Assembly (NCBI GenBank): GCA_016490725.1
Contig: JAEMHR010000048.1
Coordinates: 62,001 to 126,000 of the forward strand
DNA length: 64,000 nucleotides
Direction of reading: 5' to 3'
DNA from: Amphichorda felina
Lineage: Eukaryota; Ascomycota; Sordariomycetes; Hypocreales; Bionectriaceae
Numbering within the stretch: position 1 is the stretch's first letter; the number at the start of each line of letters is the position of its first letter. The notes below the pieces were generated by a model, which saw only the letters and a program-made list of their open reading frames with translations, searched no databases and had not been told where the DNA came from. Below, piece after piece: positions 31,901 through 43,747 of this stretch. The translations under genes were made by a program, and so were the position numbers.

Positions 31901-34321
31901 ACAGCACGAACTTCGTTACCAAAATTGGCTGTCAGCGAAGCTGCGTCATCGCCGCCTTGTTCCTGACCACGTGAAAAGGATGGATTTCTCCCAGGGGCCT
32001 TGAAGCTTGAGAACAGAACTAAGTCCGCCTGCTGCAACGTCCCTAGTATGATTCCCCATGCTTGACCGAGTGTGGGTCCAAGAGCAATGCCTAGATTGAG
32101 TAGAGCTCGAAGACATAGCAGGTTTCGCGTGCTTAGCGTTGCCGCCTGGGTATCAACCGAGGACTGTCTTGGCTTCTCTGAAGGGGTTGCGAGATTTTCA
32201 GTACTCAACAAGCCTCTGGCATTTCCAAGGAGGCCGCCGGTTGGTCCCTCAACAGCGGAGCTGGGAGTCGCCGGACGATACTGACCAGCGTTCAGGCAAG
32301 CCGTGAAGATATTTGGGGGCACGGCTGCTTTGCCCAGTGTTGTGAGAAATGCATCCCGTGGCGTCGACAGCTGCAGCATGCCAGCCACGTGGGCAAACCT
32401 CTGAAATGCTCTAACGAGCCCATGATAGTATTCGGAGTCGAGAGCAGCGTAGAGAAATGTCGAGCAGGTAGCCAGGACAGCGGGCCAGCACTCTTCGACT
32501 ATATCGGCGCAAATATTGACTTCGGTGAACATGGGATGGTCCTCCATAGCGAGAGGATTGACTGGTATTGGGTTCTTCTTAAATGACGATGACCGATCCC
32601 TCCTCTCAGTCGTCGGCTGCCCCTCCGATTCAAGTTGGGATGGGGCCGGTGAGTTGCGACCGCTCTCATTCTTCGCTGCCTTTTTCCGGCTGCGCCCCTC
32701 GGCGGCGACCGTGAGTGGGAGAATAAACTTGGCAAGGCCATCAGACAGAGATGAGATACAAGCCAAAATGAGACTATAAGTGTAAGACTCGGGGACGGTC
32801 GGAGGCTCCGTCTTATCCAGCTGATCTATACAAGGAACGCGTATAGTACTCCACTGGGTGCTGATCCCGGTATTGGAAGCTTCAGACCCACCAGAGCTGT
32901 TGATGATGCCAGCAACGCCGCTTGCTTCAAGCATAGCCTGATCTTGTGCGATGTTCAGAGGGCTTTGCGAAGAAGAAATTGGCATGGTAGACTGGTTTCC
33001 AAGACCAATCACAGCAGGCTTCTCAGTGCTCAATCGGACAAAGGTTGCGGTCAAGGTCTTGAGGATGTCCTTCTCCCCCTTCTTTGCATCGTAGAGTGCG
33101 AAGATACGCCGTAGCAGTGCATGCTCCGCGAACACACCCCGGAAGAGCTCCATACACAGTGCTCTCTTCCATAGTGTCGTGTCATGATCTAGAAGTTGGG
33201 TGAGAACTTCGAGTGCCTCCCCACACTCATCCGGCAGCAGATTGATGTGTCGGCGGAACATGGTGTAGAGGATACGGACAAGCCTGACCGCTGTAGCAAA
33301 TGATGGCCTCCCCTTGAGCGCGCTTGTAATGAGAGGCATTGACCTAGTGCGCAAGATATGGACCTGCTCAGGGTGGCTCGCGAAGACGGAGGCATGGTTG
33401 GTGATGACGGACTCGATCAGTTCCAGTCCAAACGTCTGGGGAAGCCCAGAGAACCGGAGGAACTCGGGCCTTTGATTTTCTGTGAGGAGACATAAGTCGT
33501 TGAATATCTGACGGGTTAGCAGTGGCACTATTCTTCACACATTTTAGGCAACGCACTCTGTAGGCATCCAACGCAGCGGCACGAAGCTCGACCTCTCCAT
33601 CAGCCGTTGGGGCAACACCGGCTGCTGACGCATCTGTCCCGCTCTCTAATTTTCATCAGCATACATCTATCAGAGGCATTGAGGGGACATACTGTCTTCT
33701 ACGATGACTTTATCAAACACCGAAACAACAAGTTGTTGCAGGGTCGCGGCGGACGTGTTGTTGACAATGGCGTTCTTGCTGCTCTGCAAGGTGAAGCAAA
33801 TATTGAGTGCATTGACCAAGAGGTCTCCCCTGAGATCGACAGAATAGTTTTGCAACAGTGACGGCAGGGCTTGGAGGATCTTGAGCTGGACGTCAAGGCC
33901 TGCCGACGATGCTTGCATGAGCGCCTCGAGTACCTGGTTGAGGCGGGAGCGCGGCAGGGCGCGGGCGACAATAAGGCGCTGCAGGCAGACGATGGCGATG
34001 GCGGTGAACTTTGCATTCTTTGTGCCACAGGCGATGATAAAGGGGTTCACAAAGTTGATCTTTTGTGAGAGCTCTGGAGGCTATTGTTAGGTGATGCTCG
34101 CGCAAACGGGGCTCATCACGTACCCTCAGGGGCACCCTGTTCAGAGGAGTTTCTCAAGTTCTTGAGTTCCTCGAGGGACTTCTCGGCCGCCTGGAGTGGC
34201 AATCAGCTTCTTGTGTTATGATGTTTCATGACGGGGAACTCACCTGGCGGAGGTCATTGTGCTTCCGCTTGCTCTCATGGATGAGGTTGGCCAGCTCCGT
34301 GGCCAGCAGTTGCGTCGTCAT
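28944..34321 (-). CDS. MON2: Mon2/Dopey-pathway scaffold (Sec7-related DCB-HUS protein)
   Basis: Six exons on the minus strand: 34321-34244, 34190-34124, 34073-33693, 33645-33557, 33507-31006, 30956-28944, giving 1709 residues, the normal size for Mon2. Mon2 is a large Arf-GEF-like protein without a catalytic Sec7 domain. It works with Dop1 and the flippase Neo1 in trafficking between endosomes and Golgi. The N terminus MTTQLLATELANLIHESKRKH begins the DCB domain. FTLQSSKNAIVNNTSAATLQQLV and GEVELRAAALDAYRIFNDLC cross exon junctions and match DCB/HUS features. Long HEAT-like helical arrays fill the rest, with a Ser-rich disordered insert around residues 480-530. All joins keep phase; acceptor and donor choices were set by restoring GEVELRAAALDAYR. 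It is the largest gene in the window. Confidence 0.93.
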
Positions 34322-35225
34322 AACGGGCAGCCAAAGACGTCGCAGTGGCCATCAGCGCGCGAGCGTTCCCTCCTATCACTCTTTTCGCTCCATGCAGTTC
34401 CTCGTCCAAGGCGATGTGAAGGCAAAGGGAGCCCTGGTCCTCCGGAAGTACCGCTTAGCCTGTCTTGAGGTTACCACGCTGACGAGGTCGTTGACTCGTT
34501 GCCTGCCCATGAAACTGTCCTGTACCTGAACCCCCCTGTAAGAGGCCCCGGGGCTCTGCCGCGCCGACAACAAAAGCCGGCAGAATCCCACACCGCCTTG
34601 GCGCGTGCTAGGAGGAATGGCACCATTTGCGCCAGGCACGAATGGCATGGATGGACCACAGTCTGTGGACGTCATCACTTGGGTGGATGCAACTATCTGT
34701 AACTCTGCGTTATCTGGCCCTATATGTGAGCCAGGACATCCTTAACTGAGCATTGGGAAATCGACGTGTCCAGCCGTCTTTACACGCGCCATGTTGACAG
34801 AGCCGTTGGCAAGACCGGAATTGAGTTAGCATCCTGTAATCCGAGGCCATAAGCGGCTTTGACGTGGCCAGTGCCCAAGGAACCCCGCTGTGCCGCCACT
34901 GTCAGTCCAAGCGCTGGTCTCGAAATTTCGCCGCCCAACCCAGATAGCCGCATTCAACATCATGTTGTCATAAGAACCGCCCTACTGCTCAACTCTAGAT
35001 CACGCACCATCAATCACCTTCTGGTTTTCCCGAATTGCTTCACGAATCCCCGCCTCTGCTGCCACAGAGACCCACGAAGCTCCCGATACATCCTAGTCGT
35101 CGCCGTGGTGCCGTAGTCCGTCCTTCGCTGCACACGGCACTCTCACCGCCTGGTCCCAATCCTGGACCCAATATCAACCATGGTCCCCGACACATTGTAG
35201 CCCGATATCGAAAGCGAACCCTATA
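34322..35225. promoter_or_regulatory. Divergent promoter region between MON2 and the flavoprotein-ankyrin gene
   Basis: About 900 bp. Short frames on both strands (for example 34376-34678 minus) have no recognisable content. Nothing else was seen. Confidence 0.4.
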
Positions 35226-37001
35226 ATGTCGAGCTACCCGCGCTTTCCTCCTCGCCTCGCATCCTCCCCGTCTTCGACCTCCTCACTTAGCGATCCCCTC
35301 GCCCCTCGCAAACGCAAACTGCACCTCCTAGTCGCAGCTGCCGGGCCCCGCGACACCTCTTGGGCCCAGGCACTCGTGATCCGTCTCTCCAAAAATACGC
35401 AGATCGAAACCAGGGCCATTGTCGACGATGTCGTGCCACGCCTCACCCAGACCATCATTGTCATGCAGAATCAGAGCCTCGCCCCTGGCCAGATAGACCA
35501 CGCCGACGATGTCGAGTTCTACAGACAGCAGGCATACGAGCTGGTACAGTGGGCTGACCTCATGGTCTGTGTGCCCCTCGATGCCGATGGAATAGCCAAG
35601 ATGCTAGCGGGCATCGCGGACACCTTCCTGGGTGAGGTTCTGAGAGGCTGGGATACGTCAAAGAGCATTGTCCTGGTGCCTGGTATGAGCACCCACATGT
35701 GGGCGAACCCCATGACCAAGCGCCAACTCAGCAAAATTCACCGGAAGTGGAACTGGATCCGAATTATATCGCCCATCACGTGGCATTACGAGGGCGCGCC
35801 GAACCCGAAGCGAGTACCTAACTGGAATGGCTTCATCGAGGTGCTGGCAATCATCAAGAACCAGGCAGATCTGCTTGGACTTGGCCGTGATGTCGAGATC
35901 GCCACTGGGATGGCCATAGTCCCGGACAGCGATGTCAAAGTCCAGTCCAAGCTACCGCCCGAGATATGGACCATCATTCTCGACTACTCTGGCGATTGGG
36001 AGCTGGCTAAAGCGCTGGGCATGTACACCAATCTTCCCATGCCGCCGCATTGGACCCTGCACCCGAGGGATCCCACCAACGAACTACAAGTCTACGAGCA
36101 CGAGCTAGAATGGACAGTCTTAACGTGCGATGCCGCTGCTATATGCAAGAAACTGTCCCAGTCGCCCCCGAGCTTCCACGACATCCCAGTGCAGGTCGTG
36201 CGGCTGGTCATCAGATTTGCCCTGATCGATGTCTTGTCGTATCTCGAGGCCAACCGACCAGACCTCTTCAAAGCATTTGACGGCACTACCCTGCCGACTC
36301 AAGCCTCAGCCTACTACCCCCGAGCGGATGTTCTCGACTACTGGAAGCACAGCCGCTGGTTCCGCGAAAAGCACATGTACGACTCCGAGGCTGTCGACAG
36401 GGCCTCTAAGAACGGCCATGTGCGCATACTGGACTGGTGGTGGCGCCGCTCCGGCTTTCCGCTACGCTATACCGAGTCAGCGCTCGAGCAGGCGAGCGCC
36501 AACGGCCATCTCCTTGTCCTGGAGTGGTGGCGCGATGCCGCTGCCCAAGACGACAGGGTCGTCCTCCGACCTGGCCGCTCTCTTCTGTGGGCAACACAGT
36601 ACGGCCAAGCCGATGTGCTGCGGTGGTGGGATGCATCAGGTATCCCCGTGGCACACGGCGACGGTGTGGCCAAGATGGCGAGTCGCTGGGGCCAGGTCGA
36701 GGTGCTAGAGACGTGGCGCCGGCTCAAGGGCGACAGCAAGCTCGTGTTTGACGGGGAGGTACTTGTCTCCCCGACTGTTCACCAACACGTTGAGGTACTG
36801 GAGTGGTGGCGACGGTTCGCCCACGGCGAGCTGGAGGGTATGGAGGGGCGCAAGCAACCCGTCGAGTTCCGGACGTGCAACATTGAGGAGGCTCTGGAGG
36901 ATAGCATCGGCGACCAGAGCCGCGTGCGCAAGTGGTGGGCGCAGAACGGGCTCAACTTGGGCCTCAGGAATGAGGATTGGCTCAAGATGAGATACCTGTG
37001 A
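35226..37001 (+). CDS. Flavoprotein (PPCDC/Hal3-like) domain fused to ankyrin-like repeats
   Basis: A single exon of 591 residues. Residues about 31-215 resemble the flavoprotein family that includes phosphopantothenoylcysteine decarboxylase and Hal3: a KLHLLVAAAG strand, the QWADLMVCVPLDADGIAKMLAGIAD block and the GMSTHMWANPMT segment. In active PPCDC the last motif is P-x-M-N-x-x-M-W; here position 155 is Ser, and the family's C-terminal substrate-clamp Cys motif is not visible, so decarboxylation is unlikely. Residues about 240-260 (KLPPEIWTIILDYSG) look like an F-box-like helix. Residues about 360-560 contain at least four ankyrin-like units of the form A...GH..VLEWW, rich in Trp pairs. 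I know of no named protein with this architecture. A regulatory FMN-binding or adaptor role is a guess. Confidence 0.8.
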   Translation: MSSYPRFPPRLASSPSSTSSLSDPLAPRKRKLHLLVAAAGPRDTSWAQALVIRLSKNTQIETRAIVDDVVPRLTQTIIVMQNQSLAPGQIDHADDVEFYRQQAYELVQWADLMVCVPLDADGIAKMLAGIADTFLGEVLRGWDTSKSIVLVPGMSTHMWANPMTKRQLSKIHRKWNWIRIISPITWHYEGAPNPKRVPNWNGFIEVLAIIKNQADLLGLGRDVEIATGMAIVPDSDVKVQSKLPPEIWTIILDYSGDWELAKALGMYTNLPMPPHWTLHPRDPTNELQVYEHELEWTVLTCDAAAICKKLSQSPPSFHDIPVQVVRLVIRFALIDVLSYLEANRPDLFKAFDGTTLPTQASAYYPRADVLDYWKHSRWFREKHMYDSEAVDRASKNGHVRILDWWWRRSGFPLRYTESALEQASANGHLLVLEWWRDAAAQDDRVVLRPGRSLLWATQYGQADVLRWWDASGIPVAHGDGVAKMASRWGQVEVLETWRRLKGDSKLVFDGEVLVSPTVHQHVEVLEWWRRFAHGELEGMEGRKQPVEFRTCNIEEALEDSIGDQSRVRKWWAQNGLNLGLRNEDWLKMRYL

Positions 37002-39698
37002 AGTCTCTTCGTTCGCTACATTTCTAGTAATACTGAGCGGAGAGCGACGCGATCATGATCCTGCGGGGGAATTATACTGCTTGCGAAAGCTTGGATCCGG
37101 AGTTTGATTATATCACGGGGGTGGGCAAAAGTAAGGCACTGGTCAGGTTGGAGTTGGTGTTGTTTTGGACAAATTGATGACTCTCACGCGGAATGATACA
37201 GAAGTACTCCGTACAAACTTAATTGATTACTATTGATATTCCGAACCCGTGTGATTAGCTCCGTCGATCTTCGGCTACAAGATGGAGGGACAGTTGGATA
37301 GACACCTCGTGCCAGGGTAGACAGCAAGGAGGAGAGAGCCCCAATCTGCAGATCTGTCATGGGTCGTTGTCCGCCAATCAAACGTCATCATGGAGATACG
37401 GGTGACGCTGATTATAATATCATTCCAATCACGGTGTTAATATCGACGACATGTGTGAGAATTGTTCGATTGACGACACAACGGCGAGGGAACGCAGCAA
37501 CTGTCTTCGATACCATCCTCTGTCGGCGAGAATCTAATGGTGTCTGTGCTCCCCAGGCCTAGGTAATAATAGACGGTGCGGCTTGTCTTCTGAGACCGCC
37601 TCGTGGGTTTTTGTCTCCGATCGTTGTGAGACACAACGTGACGACTAGTGCCACCACTGTGCCAGCACCTCGTGCGGCGAAACTAACAAACAGCAGGTTC
37701 CGGGCATAATACTCGTAATAGAGCTAGGTAGGCACTCCTGCCCACCGCATATATGCACCATCCGTAGTGTCTCGGACAGCTCGGTTCTGACGCCTCGTGG
37801 GCTGCAGACTATTGGCAATCTACGACTGAGGCGGAGGACCATGTGGGGAGTAGTCTATCGCGTTCAATGTCTGTATACGAGAAGGCCCCGAGACCTCCTC
37901 GGGTATCAGCGCCTGGGTGTAATTGTGAAGTAAAAACAGCAGCTAGTATTACGATGTAGTCAAGATTGATGACTACGGCGTTTGGCGTTTAGCGGTAAAA
38001 AAGCAAATGCATCCGAATATCCTCACCGCTCGTAGTATGGAATCTGGAACGATAGTTCTGGTGGAGCATTGCGCCGCGGCTGGCGATCTGGTGTCTGCAA
38101 GGTGCCAAGCAATCAATAGTAAACCAAGGAGTCGAGGTGGCCACCCGGCGGGAAGATGCAGACGTGGATGAGGGAAGATATTTGGGAGAACTACAACGGG
38201 CTAGAGGTTGCCCTAATATGTGGTGCAGCCCAGGGCGATCAGGCGCTGGAGAGGAAGGAGGCCAGCCTGCGCTTCCACTTCTGATCACCTCAGTGAATTC
38301 CTAGAGGTAGGTTGCTGCAGCATTGGTTGGGTTTGATCTGATGAGGAAGGAAGCCCCCGCGCCTACTGTCAGGGACTCATGACTTCAGGGGCCCTGGGCC
38401 TTGGAGCTCAGGGGCTAGTACTAGTCCACTGCCCGCGTTTACGCTGAAGAATGGAAGAACCATGAGACCGTCTCACCCATCATCCGTGATGATCCATGCA
38501 CCTCATCCATTTCTCCCCTCTGCAGCCATCCGTTCGTGGATGCCATCGTAGTTGCATTGACCTCCCCTTGCACGCGAGGAGATGAGCGCTGCAGCACTGC
38601 AGGGCCAATTCATCCACCACCAGTGGTATGGGATAACAAACAATTTCGCAGATGCAGGTCCCCAGTAGGTCGCCAGGGAGGAGGTCGCCGTTCACTTCGA
38701 CTGTACGATATGAAAGAAGTAACAATTGACAACACACACCATCTTGCCAACCCCTGGCCGAGCTTTGTTGGTCAATGGCGCCAGTTCACTCACAGTGCTT
38801 TTCCTGTTCCACGCTAGGGCACCGATATGTGGGCGCAGCACGATTCGCATGGCGGGTCGGTCCCATGATTCCACGTCGTTCCACTCAGCTTCCTCGGCGA
38901 GTCGGCACGAGTACTAATCTGTACGGTGAACTGTCCCAGGCACAGCTCACGATGCAGGCGACCTGGTGAGGCTGGCGTGCCCAGGATTCATGCAAAGGGC
39001 AGCTCCCTGGGTTCTCCGGTGCGTGCTGCATGCTACCGACAAAATGTACTAATCTGTAATACTACCCCCCATCCTCCCTTGGCTAGCAAGCCTCCACTTG
39101 GTTGGGATCGACGCCCAGCATGAGAGCTGCTTAGGGTCATCTCAGATTGATAATTTGCCCAGCCCCAGACGTCCTCATGGACAACGTGCTCGCTAATTAG
39201 CACTGTGGGCCCGCTCGCTAGGTACGAGTAGGTGTAGCTGTAGGCTCACAGCAAGGGCCTTCCCTCCTCGTGTGCTCTGCGCTCATGGCGCCGACTGATC
39301 GGTCTAACATTCTTTTTCCTCTTTACAAACAATATCCAGCAACGCCAGCTGAGACCCCGAAAACGCCTTTGTATTGGGCATTGGGTGCGCGCCACACCGG
39401 CGATTCCGAATTACGTCGTTGCGTGTCCCCGTGGAACGGAATCCTACCGGCGAGAGACCTCCACGTGGGAGCAACGACCGTGCGACACCAGAGGTCTCGC
39501 ATTTCGACCATCGGCCACGCCACGAACCTGTCCCAGCGATTGCTCATCCTCTCCCACCCACGAAGTCTTGGAATCCGTTGAAAGATAAAATCCGACTTTC
39601 CTATAACCTGTGCTTCTACATGTCGCCTCTTAACCGAATCGACGTCGTCGCAAGGTAGCAAGCGAGCCTCTGTACCTCGCTGTCAGCCACCAGCGACA
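37002..39698. other. 2.7-kb gene-free stretch upstream of the disordered-protein gene
   Basis: This is the longest empty region in the window. It contains TACTCCGTA at 37205-37213, a CTAGGTAC...TAGGTG cluster near 39218-39235, and only short frames with no domain. The final 400 bp is likely the leader of the next gene. No tRNA, transposase or repeat unit was recognised. Confidence 0.4.
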
Positions 39699-42572
39699 AT
39701 GCCCAAGTTCACATTCCCCATCCCCGGTCGCAGCAAGAAGCAGCCACCTCCCGTGGCACCCTCTGAGCCTAGGACCAAGGCCCAAAGAATCCTGGGGTCT
39801 ACCAACTTCACCGCCGAAACACCAAGGGCCTGGGATAATGTCTCCAACTCGGGAATCAGCCTGTCCGTATCAGAGAGCACAGCGCCTACCACGAATAGCT
39901 CCAGCAGAGGCTATGCGCATGGGCAGAGGGGAGAGAGGGAATGGGGCGATGAGTCCGGGGTCTCGCCTCGCAATTTGAGGTCCAATGGATCAGATGAAGT
40001 CCGTTCCGAGCGCAGGAGCATCCTACGTGAGAGGGCCTCGACGTCGACGATCAAGTCATGGTACGATAAAACCAGGCATCCACTCGCTGTCACGCAGCAG
40101 ACTTCCGCTTCGGCCATGGCCAAGGGACCACCACCCAAAGCTCAGCGGCTTCTAGACATGGGGAACGCCCACTCCGCCCCCGTACCCGTACCTGTACCCG
40201 CTACCAAGAGCAAGAAGAAGCCCACCAAGCTCGACCTCTCTCAGTCCAAGCAAGGCAATCGGAGCAATGACAACGATTGGGATGGGCCTATACTCGGCAA
40301 CGATTACGTGGTACGCTCGCCATCCATAGTATCGCCAGTGTCTTCGGCTAGTGGGAAACGCCCACGACGAAAGATTCAAAAACGCCCAACGCATGAAAAC
40401 TTGAGGCGCCAAGGCATAGACGACGGAAGCTGGCGGCCTGAGATGAGCGGAAGTCAAAACGCCAACTCCGGCAACAGGCTGGACGAGCTGCCCAACTTAT
40501 ACAAGCACTACGAGCAGATGTCATTTGCCCAGGTGATGGACGACGAGGACGAGCCGGTCAAGGAAGCCCCAAGAACGGAAAAGGACATTCGGAAACCGGG
40601 AGTAAGGCTTTCGAATGTCCGCGAAGAGACGGGTTCCTTGGTCGATTACAACTCGCACCCTAAACGACAAGTGGTTGACCGGAGCTCTGGCCGCAGTAGC
40701 CATCCCACAGTAACCAGTCCCTCTTCTCGCAGCAGCTACTCGACCCAAAAGAGCCACACTACCCACCTTAGCCACCCAGCTCAAACGAGTGTGCCTCACG
40801 TCTTCCATCCGCCATTACCAACCAAACTCGAACCCCAGTCGCCTGTAGACTACGCCGCGAGCATATCTAGCCGCCATACTCGGACGTCGAAAGCATCAAA
40901 GCGAACCGAAAAGAGCATTCAAGCGGCGGACCTCCAAGAGAAAAGCGTTCTGATGCTGTCCTCGGACTCTGAGGAGGAGGAGGAGGACATGGGTGACGCA
41001 TACACAGAGACGTCTTCCAGGAAATCCGTATCTACCACATCAGCCCACAGGCGTCCATCCCTGACAGCCACGAATGTTCCTCCTATACCCGACGCCACCA
41101 ACTTCCCGGCCCCAATTCCTGGCGACGCCGAGATCCAACGCAACCACCAATCCAACCTCGCACCCAAGCACATGAGCTCCGCGCCGGCCGGGTTTCTGAC
41201 CATACCGAGTCGCTTCTCTAGTCAGACGACATCCCCGTCCATATCCCCATCGCAGTCTCCGTCCTCGTCTTTAGCCAACATTGAAGAGGGCTCCCGGCCA
41301 GACCAAGCGCTCCAGCTCTCAGCGACCCCATCAGATATTTCGCTCTCAACGACAAACTCGTCCGCAAGCACCGCTATGACATGGCAGGGCAGGGAGGGCT
41401 ACGGCGTCCAGGAGGCACGTGCAGTAGCTATGTTCTCAGCCCAGGGGCCCCGCCCTCACTCAGAACAAGATAGCGCAGACTCGGACCTTGAGTATGATGA
41501 GCCTGCTTTGGTTGTACGCCGAGAATCAAGCATCCCACCGCCGTTGAATGCAGCGGAACCAACGCCACCTGTGAGCCCCCGTGCCGCAAACTCACACATG
41601 CACTCTCCCGGATCACGCAACAGCGTCCATGAACACATCATGGGGCTGACCCGCCGCGAGCAAATGCTCATCGAGGCTTTGCGTGAGAAACGAGGGACGA
41701 TGCGCAAGAATAAGGTCGTCAAGCCCTCAGAGGAGGATTCATCTGAGTTGCAGCCGCAGCCAACACGGAAGGGCCATAGGTCTAACCCGTCCGATGTCAC
41801 CATAACGGAATCAACTTTTAACTTTGGTTTCCCTACTCCTCCCACGAACAAGGACATGGGTCCAAAGGGTGCTCGGCAAGACTCGTCGAGATCTCCATCG
41901 ATGATTGGCCTCCCTATTCCAGGTACCAAAGGCGATGATGCTGAAGGGGGCCGTTTGCCGGCACGCACTGCTGATGGAACCGTCTTTGTGCTATCACCGC
42001 CCCCCTCATCCCACCATAAGTCCCCAAAGAGCGCACCTAAGAAGCTGAGCGCCCCTGAGCAGAGTGGCCTGGAGGCTAGAAAGAGCCATGCTCCGCCACC
42101 TCTTCACCCTGTTGCTTCTCCAGCCCCTAGCCTCTCTCAGATTCCCCAGCAGCAAACAGCCACTGATTCTGAGAAGCCCTCGCCGCCGCGGCGCACCAAC
42201 TCCAGGGACTCCCTCACTATTCCCAGGTCGAACGGGCTGGTCAACTATCAGCAACATTCCAACTTGGAGAGGCACGAGAGCAAATCTAGGAGAGATATTA
42301 GACTGCCAGCCCGAGACAACCGATACCAAAACTGGTGCATCAAGGAAGAGGAGCCATCGCCGCTACCACCGCCTCCGGGACACCAGCAGAGGCGTTCCAA
42401 CGTTGACGAGGGCGCGGGCATTCCTCGGCCAGACAGCCCCATCTCGATCTCTCCCATTGCGAATGCTTTCCCCTCCGTTCCGGGCAAACGCAAGAACCAA
42501 AATGCGCGGTTGAGTGCCTTTGGGCCACCCCAAGGATTCGCGGAGTTCCAGTGGCTAGGAGATGACGACTAA
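39699..42572 (+). CDS. Large intrinsically disordered hypothetical protein
   Basis: A single exon of 957 residues, very rich in Ser, Pro, Arg and Gln, with almost no predicted globular domain. Recognisable islands are the N terminus MPKFTFPIPGRSKKQ, a second region around residues 110-150 with KSWYDKTRHPLAVTQQTSAS and PPPKAQRLLDMG, a short acidic stretch (SSDSEEEEEDMGD), and a charged helix near residue 650 (GLTRREQMLIEALREKRGTM). The C terminus is GFAEFQWLGDDD. A (P-V) run occurs near residue 155 (PVPVPVPA). Such proteins occur as conserved but unnamed genes in Sordariomycetes, often phosphoregulated scaffolds. No function is assigned. The uninterrupted frame of almost 2.9 kb and the Kozak-like ACAATGCC start support a real gene. 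Confidence 0.8.
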   Translation: MPKFTFPIPGRSKKQPPPVAPSEPRTKAQRILGSTNFTAETPRAWDNVSNSGISLSVSESTAPTTNSSSRGYAHGQRGEREWGDESGVSPRNLRSNGSDEVRSERRSILRERASTSTIKSWYDKTRHPLAVTQQTSASAMAKGPPPKAQRLLDMGNAHSAPVPVPVPATKSKKKPTKLDLSQSKQGNRSNDNDWDGPILGNDYVVRSPSIVSPVSSASGKRPRRKIQKRPTHENLRRQGIDDGSWRPEMSGSQNANSGNRLDELPNLYKHYEQMSFAQVMDDEDEPVKEAPRTEKDIRKPGVRLSNVREETGSLVDYNSHPKRQVVDRSSGRSSHPTVTSPSSRSSYSTQKSHTTHLSHPAQTSVPHVFHPPLPTKLEPQSPVDYAASISSRHTRTSKASKRTEKSIQAADLQEKSVLMLSSDSEEEEEDMGDAYTETSSRKSVSTTSAHRRPSLTATNVPPIPDATNFPAPIPGDAEIQRNHQSNLAPKHMSSAPAGFLTIPSRFSSQTTSPSISPSQSPSSSLANIEEGSRPDQALQLSATPSDISLSTTNSSASTAMTWQGREGYGVQEARAVAMFSAQGPRPHSEQDSADSDLEYDEPALVVRRESSIPPPLNAAEPTPPVSPRAANSHMHSPGSRNSVHEHIMGLTRREQMLIEALREKRGTMRKNKVVKPSEEDSSELQPQPTRKGHRSNPSDVTITESTFNFGFPTPPTNKDMGPKGARQDSSRSPSMIGLPIPGTKGDDAEGGRLPARTADGTVFVLSPPPSSHHKSPKSAPKKLSAPEQSGLEARKSHAPPPLHPVASPAPSLSQIPQQQTATDSEKPSPPRRTNSRDSLTIPRSNGLVNYQQHSNLERHESKSRRDIRLPARDNRYQNWCIKEEEPSPLPPPPGHQQRRSNVDEGAGIPRPDSPISISPIANAFPSVPGKRKNQNARLSAFGPPQGFAEFQWLGDDD

Positions 42573-43201
42573 AGCACATCTCCACGACGACAAACATTCT
42601 CTATCTACATATTTTCCCGTTCAGTTTCAGGATCTAATATGAGATCTATCTCTGAACTAGTCACATCTTCTATTTTCTTTTCTTTTTTTTGGCTTGCCCA
42701 CCTCGGCTGGTGCAAGCCTTGGATATACTATTGTTTTACGACTATCAACGACCGACTGTAACATATATTAATAATACACTGGGAGATGTTGGGACAAATG
42801 GGGAGGGATATGAGGAGCGCTGGGGTATTTGTATTTGCGACTCTTCGCACCCACCTGAGCAACTGCTCCCATTTACGACAGTTTTCTTTGTTGTTTTCTA
42901 TACCGGCGTTGGCAGTTTTGGATTTACATGGGCACTTTGGAAGCATATTATGCTTGCGGCCCGGTAGGGAAAGGGACACACAGACATGGCGAGCAACACA
43001 TGGGCCACGCCCATTATTCAGGGTCTGTCGCTAATGTGGTTGAATAGATGGATAAGGTGTCGTGATTCCCATGTCATCAGCCCCGAGTGTGCTTACTCCT
43101 ACCCCTACGCGTGTATTATGTGTCTTGATCCCTCCCACGTATCCTGCCCCCCACCACTCTTTCCATGCTATTATCCATCCTCTTACACCATCTTGCGTTG
43201 T
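42573..43201. other. Convergent spacer before MMS2
   Basis: Contains the 3' ends of the disordered-protein gene and MMS2. A T-rich run (TTTTCTTTTCTTTTTTTT) lies near 42672-42690. The small frames present have no domain content. Confidence 0.4.
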
Positions 43202-43747
43202 CTATGGGTAGGTCGAACCCTCCGGAGGCTGTTGGAGCTTCTTGTTGGCCGGGGCGGCCATGTACCTGCTTTCCTGTCAGCAAAGCCGCAAATGAGTTAT
43301 TTCATGGAGTTCGGGGTTCTAGATCGTACCTCCGTAGTTCAATGAGGACTGTCTCCATGGTGTTCTCGCGCTTCCACTGGGCGAGGCAGGGCAGCATGCT
43401 GGGGTCGACGAGGCCATTGTGGGAGTTGACAGCGGGGAGGTTGACTTGGCTGACGAACTGGATGGTCGGGGGCTCGTCGGGGTAATTCGCTCCGCAGTGC
43501 ATCTTGACACTGTAGATGCGGTTCTCGTGGACGGACTAGGAGTGGCATATCAGTACGCTGCCAACTTTTGCGGGCTAGGTATGGGGCGACGTACGTGGGG
43601 AGGGCCCAGAATAGTGCCGTTCCAGTTGCTCATGAGCAGGTCCTCTCCATCTTCGAGGCCGTAGCTGCAGGCCTCTGCGCCGAGACCCTTTTCACCCTTC
43701 TCGAGCTCCTCGAGGAGGCGGAAGTTGCGGGGCACTTTGGCACTCAT
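43202..43747 (-). CDS. MMS2: Ubiquitin E2 variant Mms2/Uev1
   Basis: Three exons on the minus strand: 43747-43595, 43535-43330, 43265-43202, giving 140 residues. Mms2 lacks the E2 catalytic Cys and pairs with Ubc13 to build Lys63-linked ubiquitin chains, chiefly on PCNA with Rad5 in error-free DNA damage tolerance. The sequence starts MSAKVPRNFRLLEELEKGEKG. It contains NWNGTILGPPH joined to SVHENRIYSVKMHCG, then NYPDEPPTIQF and ETVLIELRR joined to YMAAPANKK. The only Cys near the usual active-site region (MLPCLAQW) is not in an E2 catalytic context, consistent with a UEV. Both junctions keep phase. Its start lies about 490 bp from the stomatin-like gene in a head-to-head arrangement. Confidence 0.95.
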
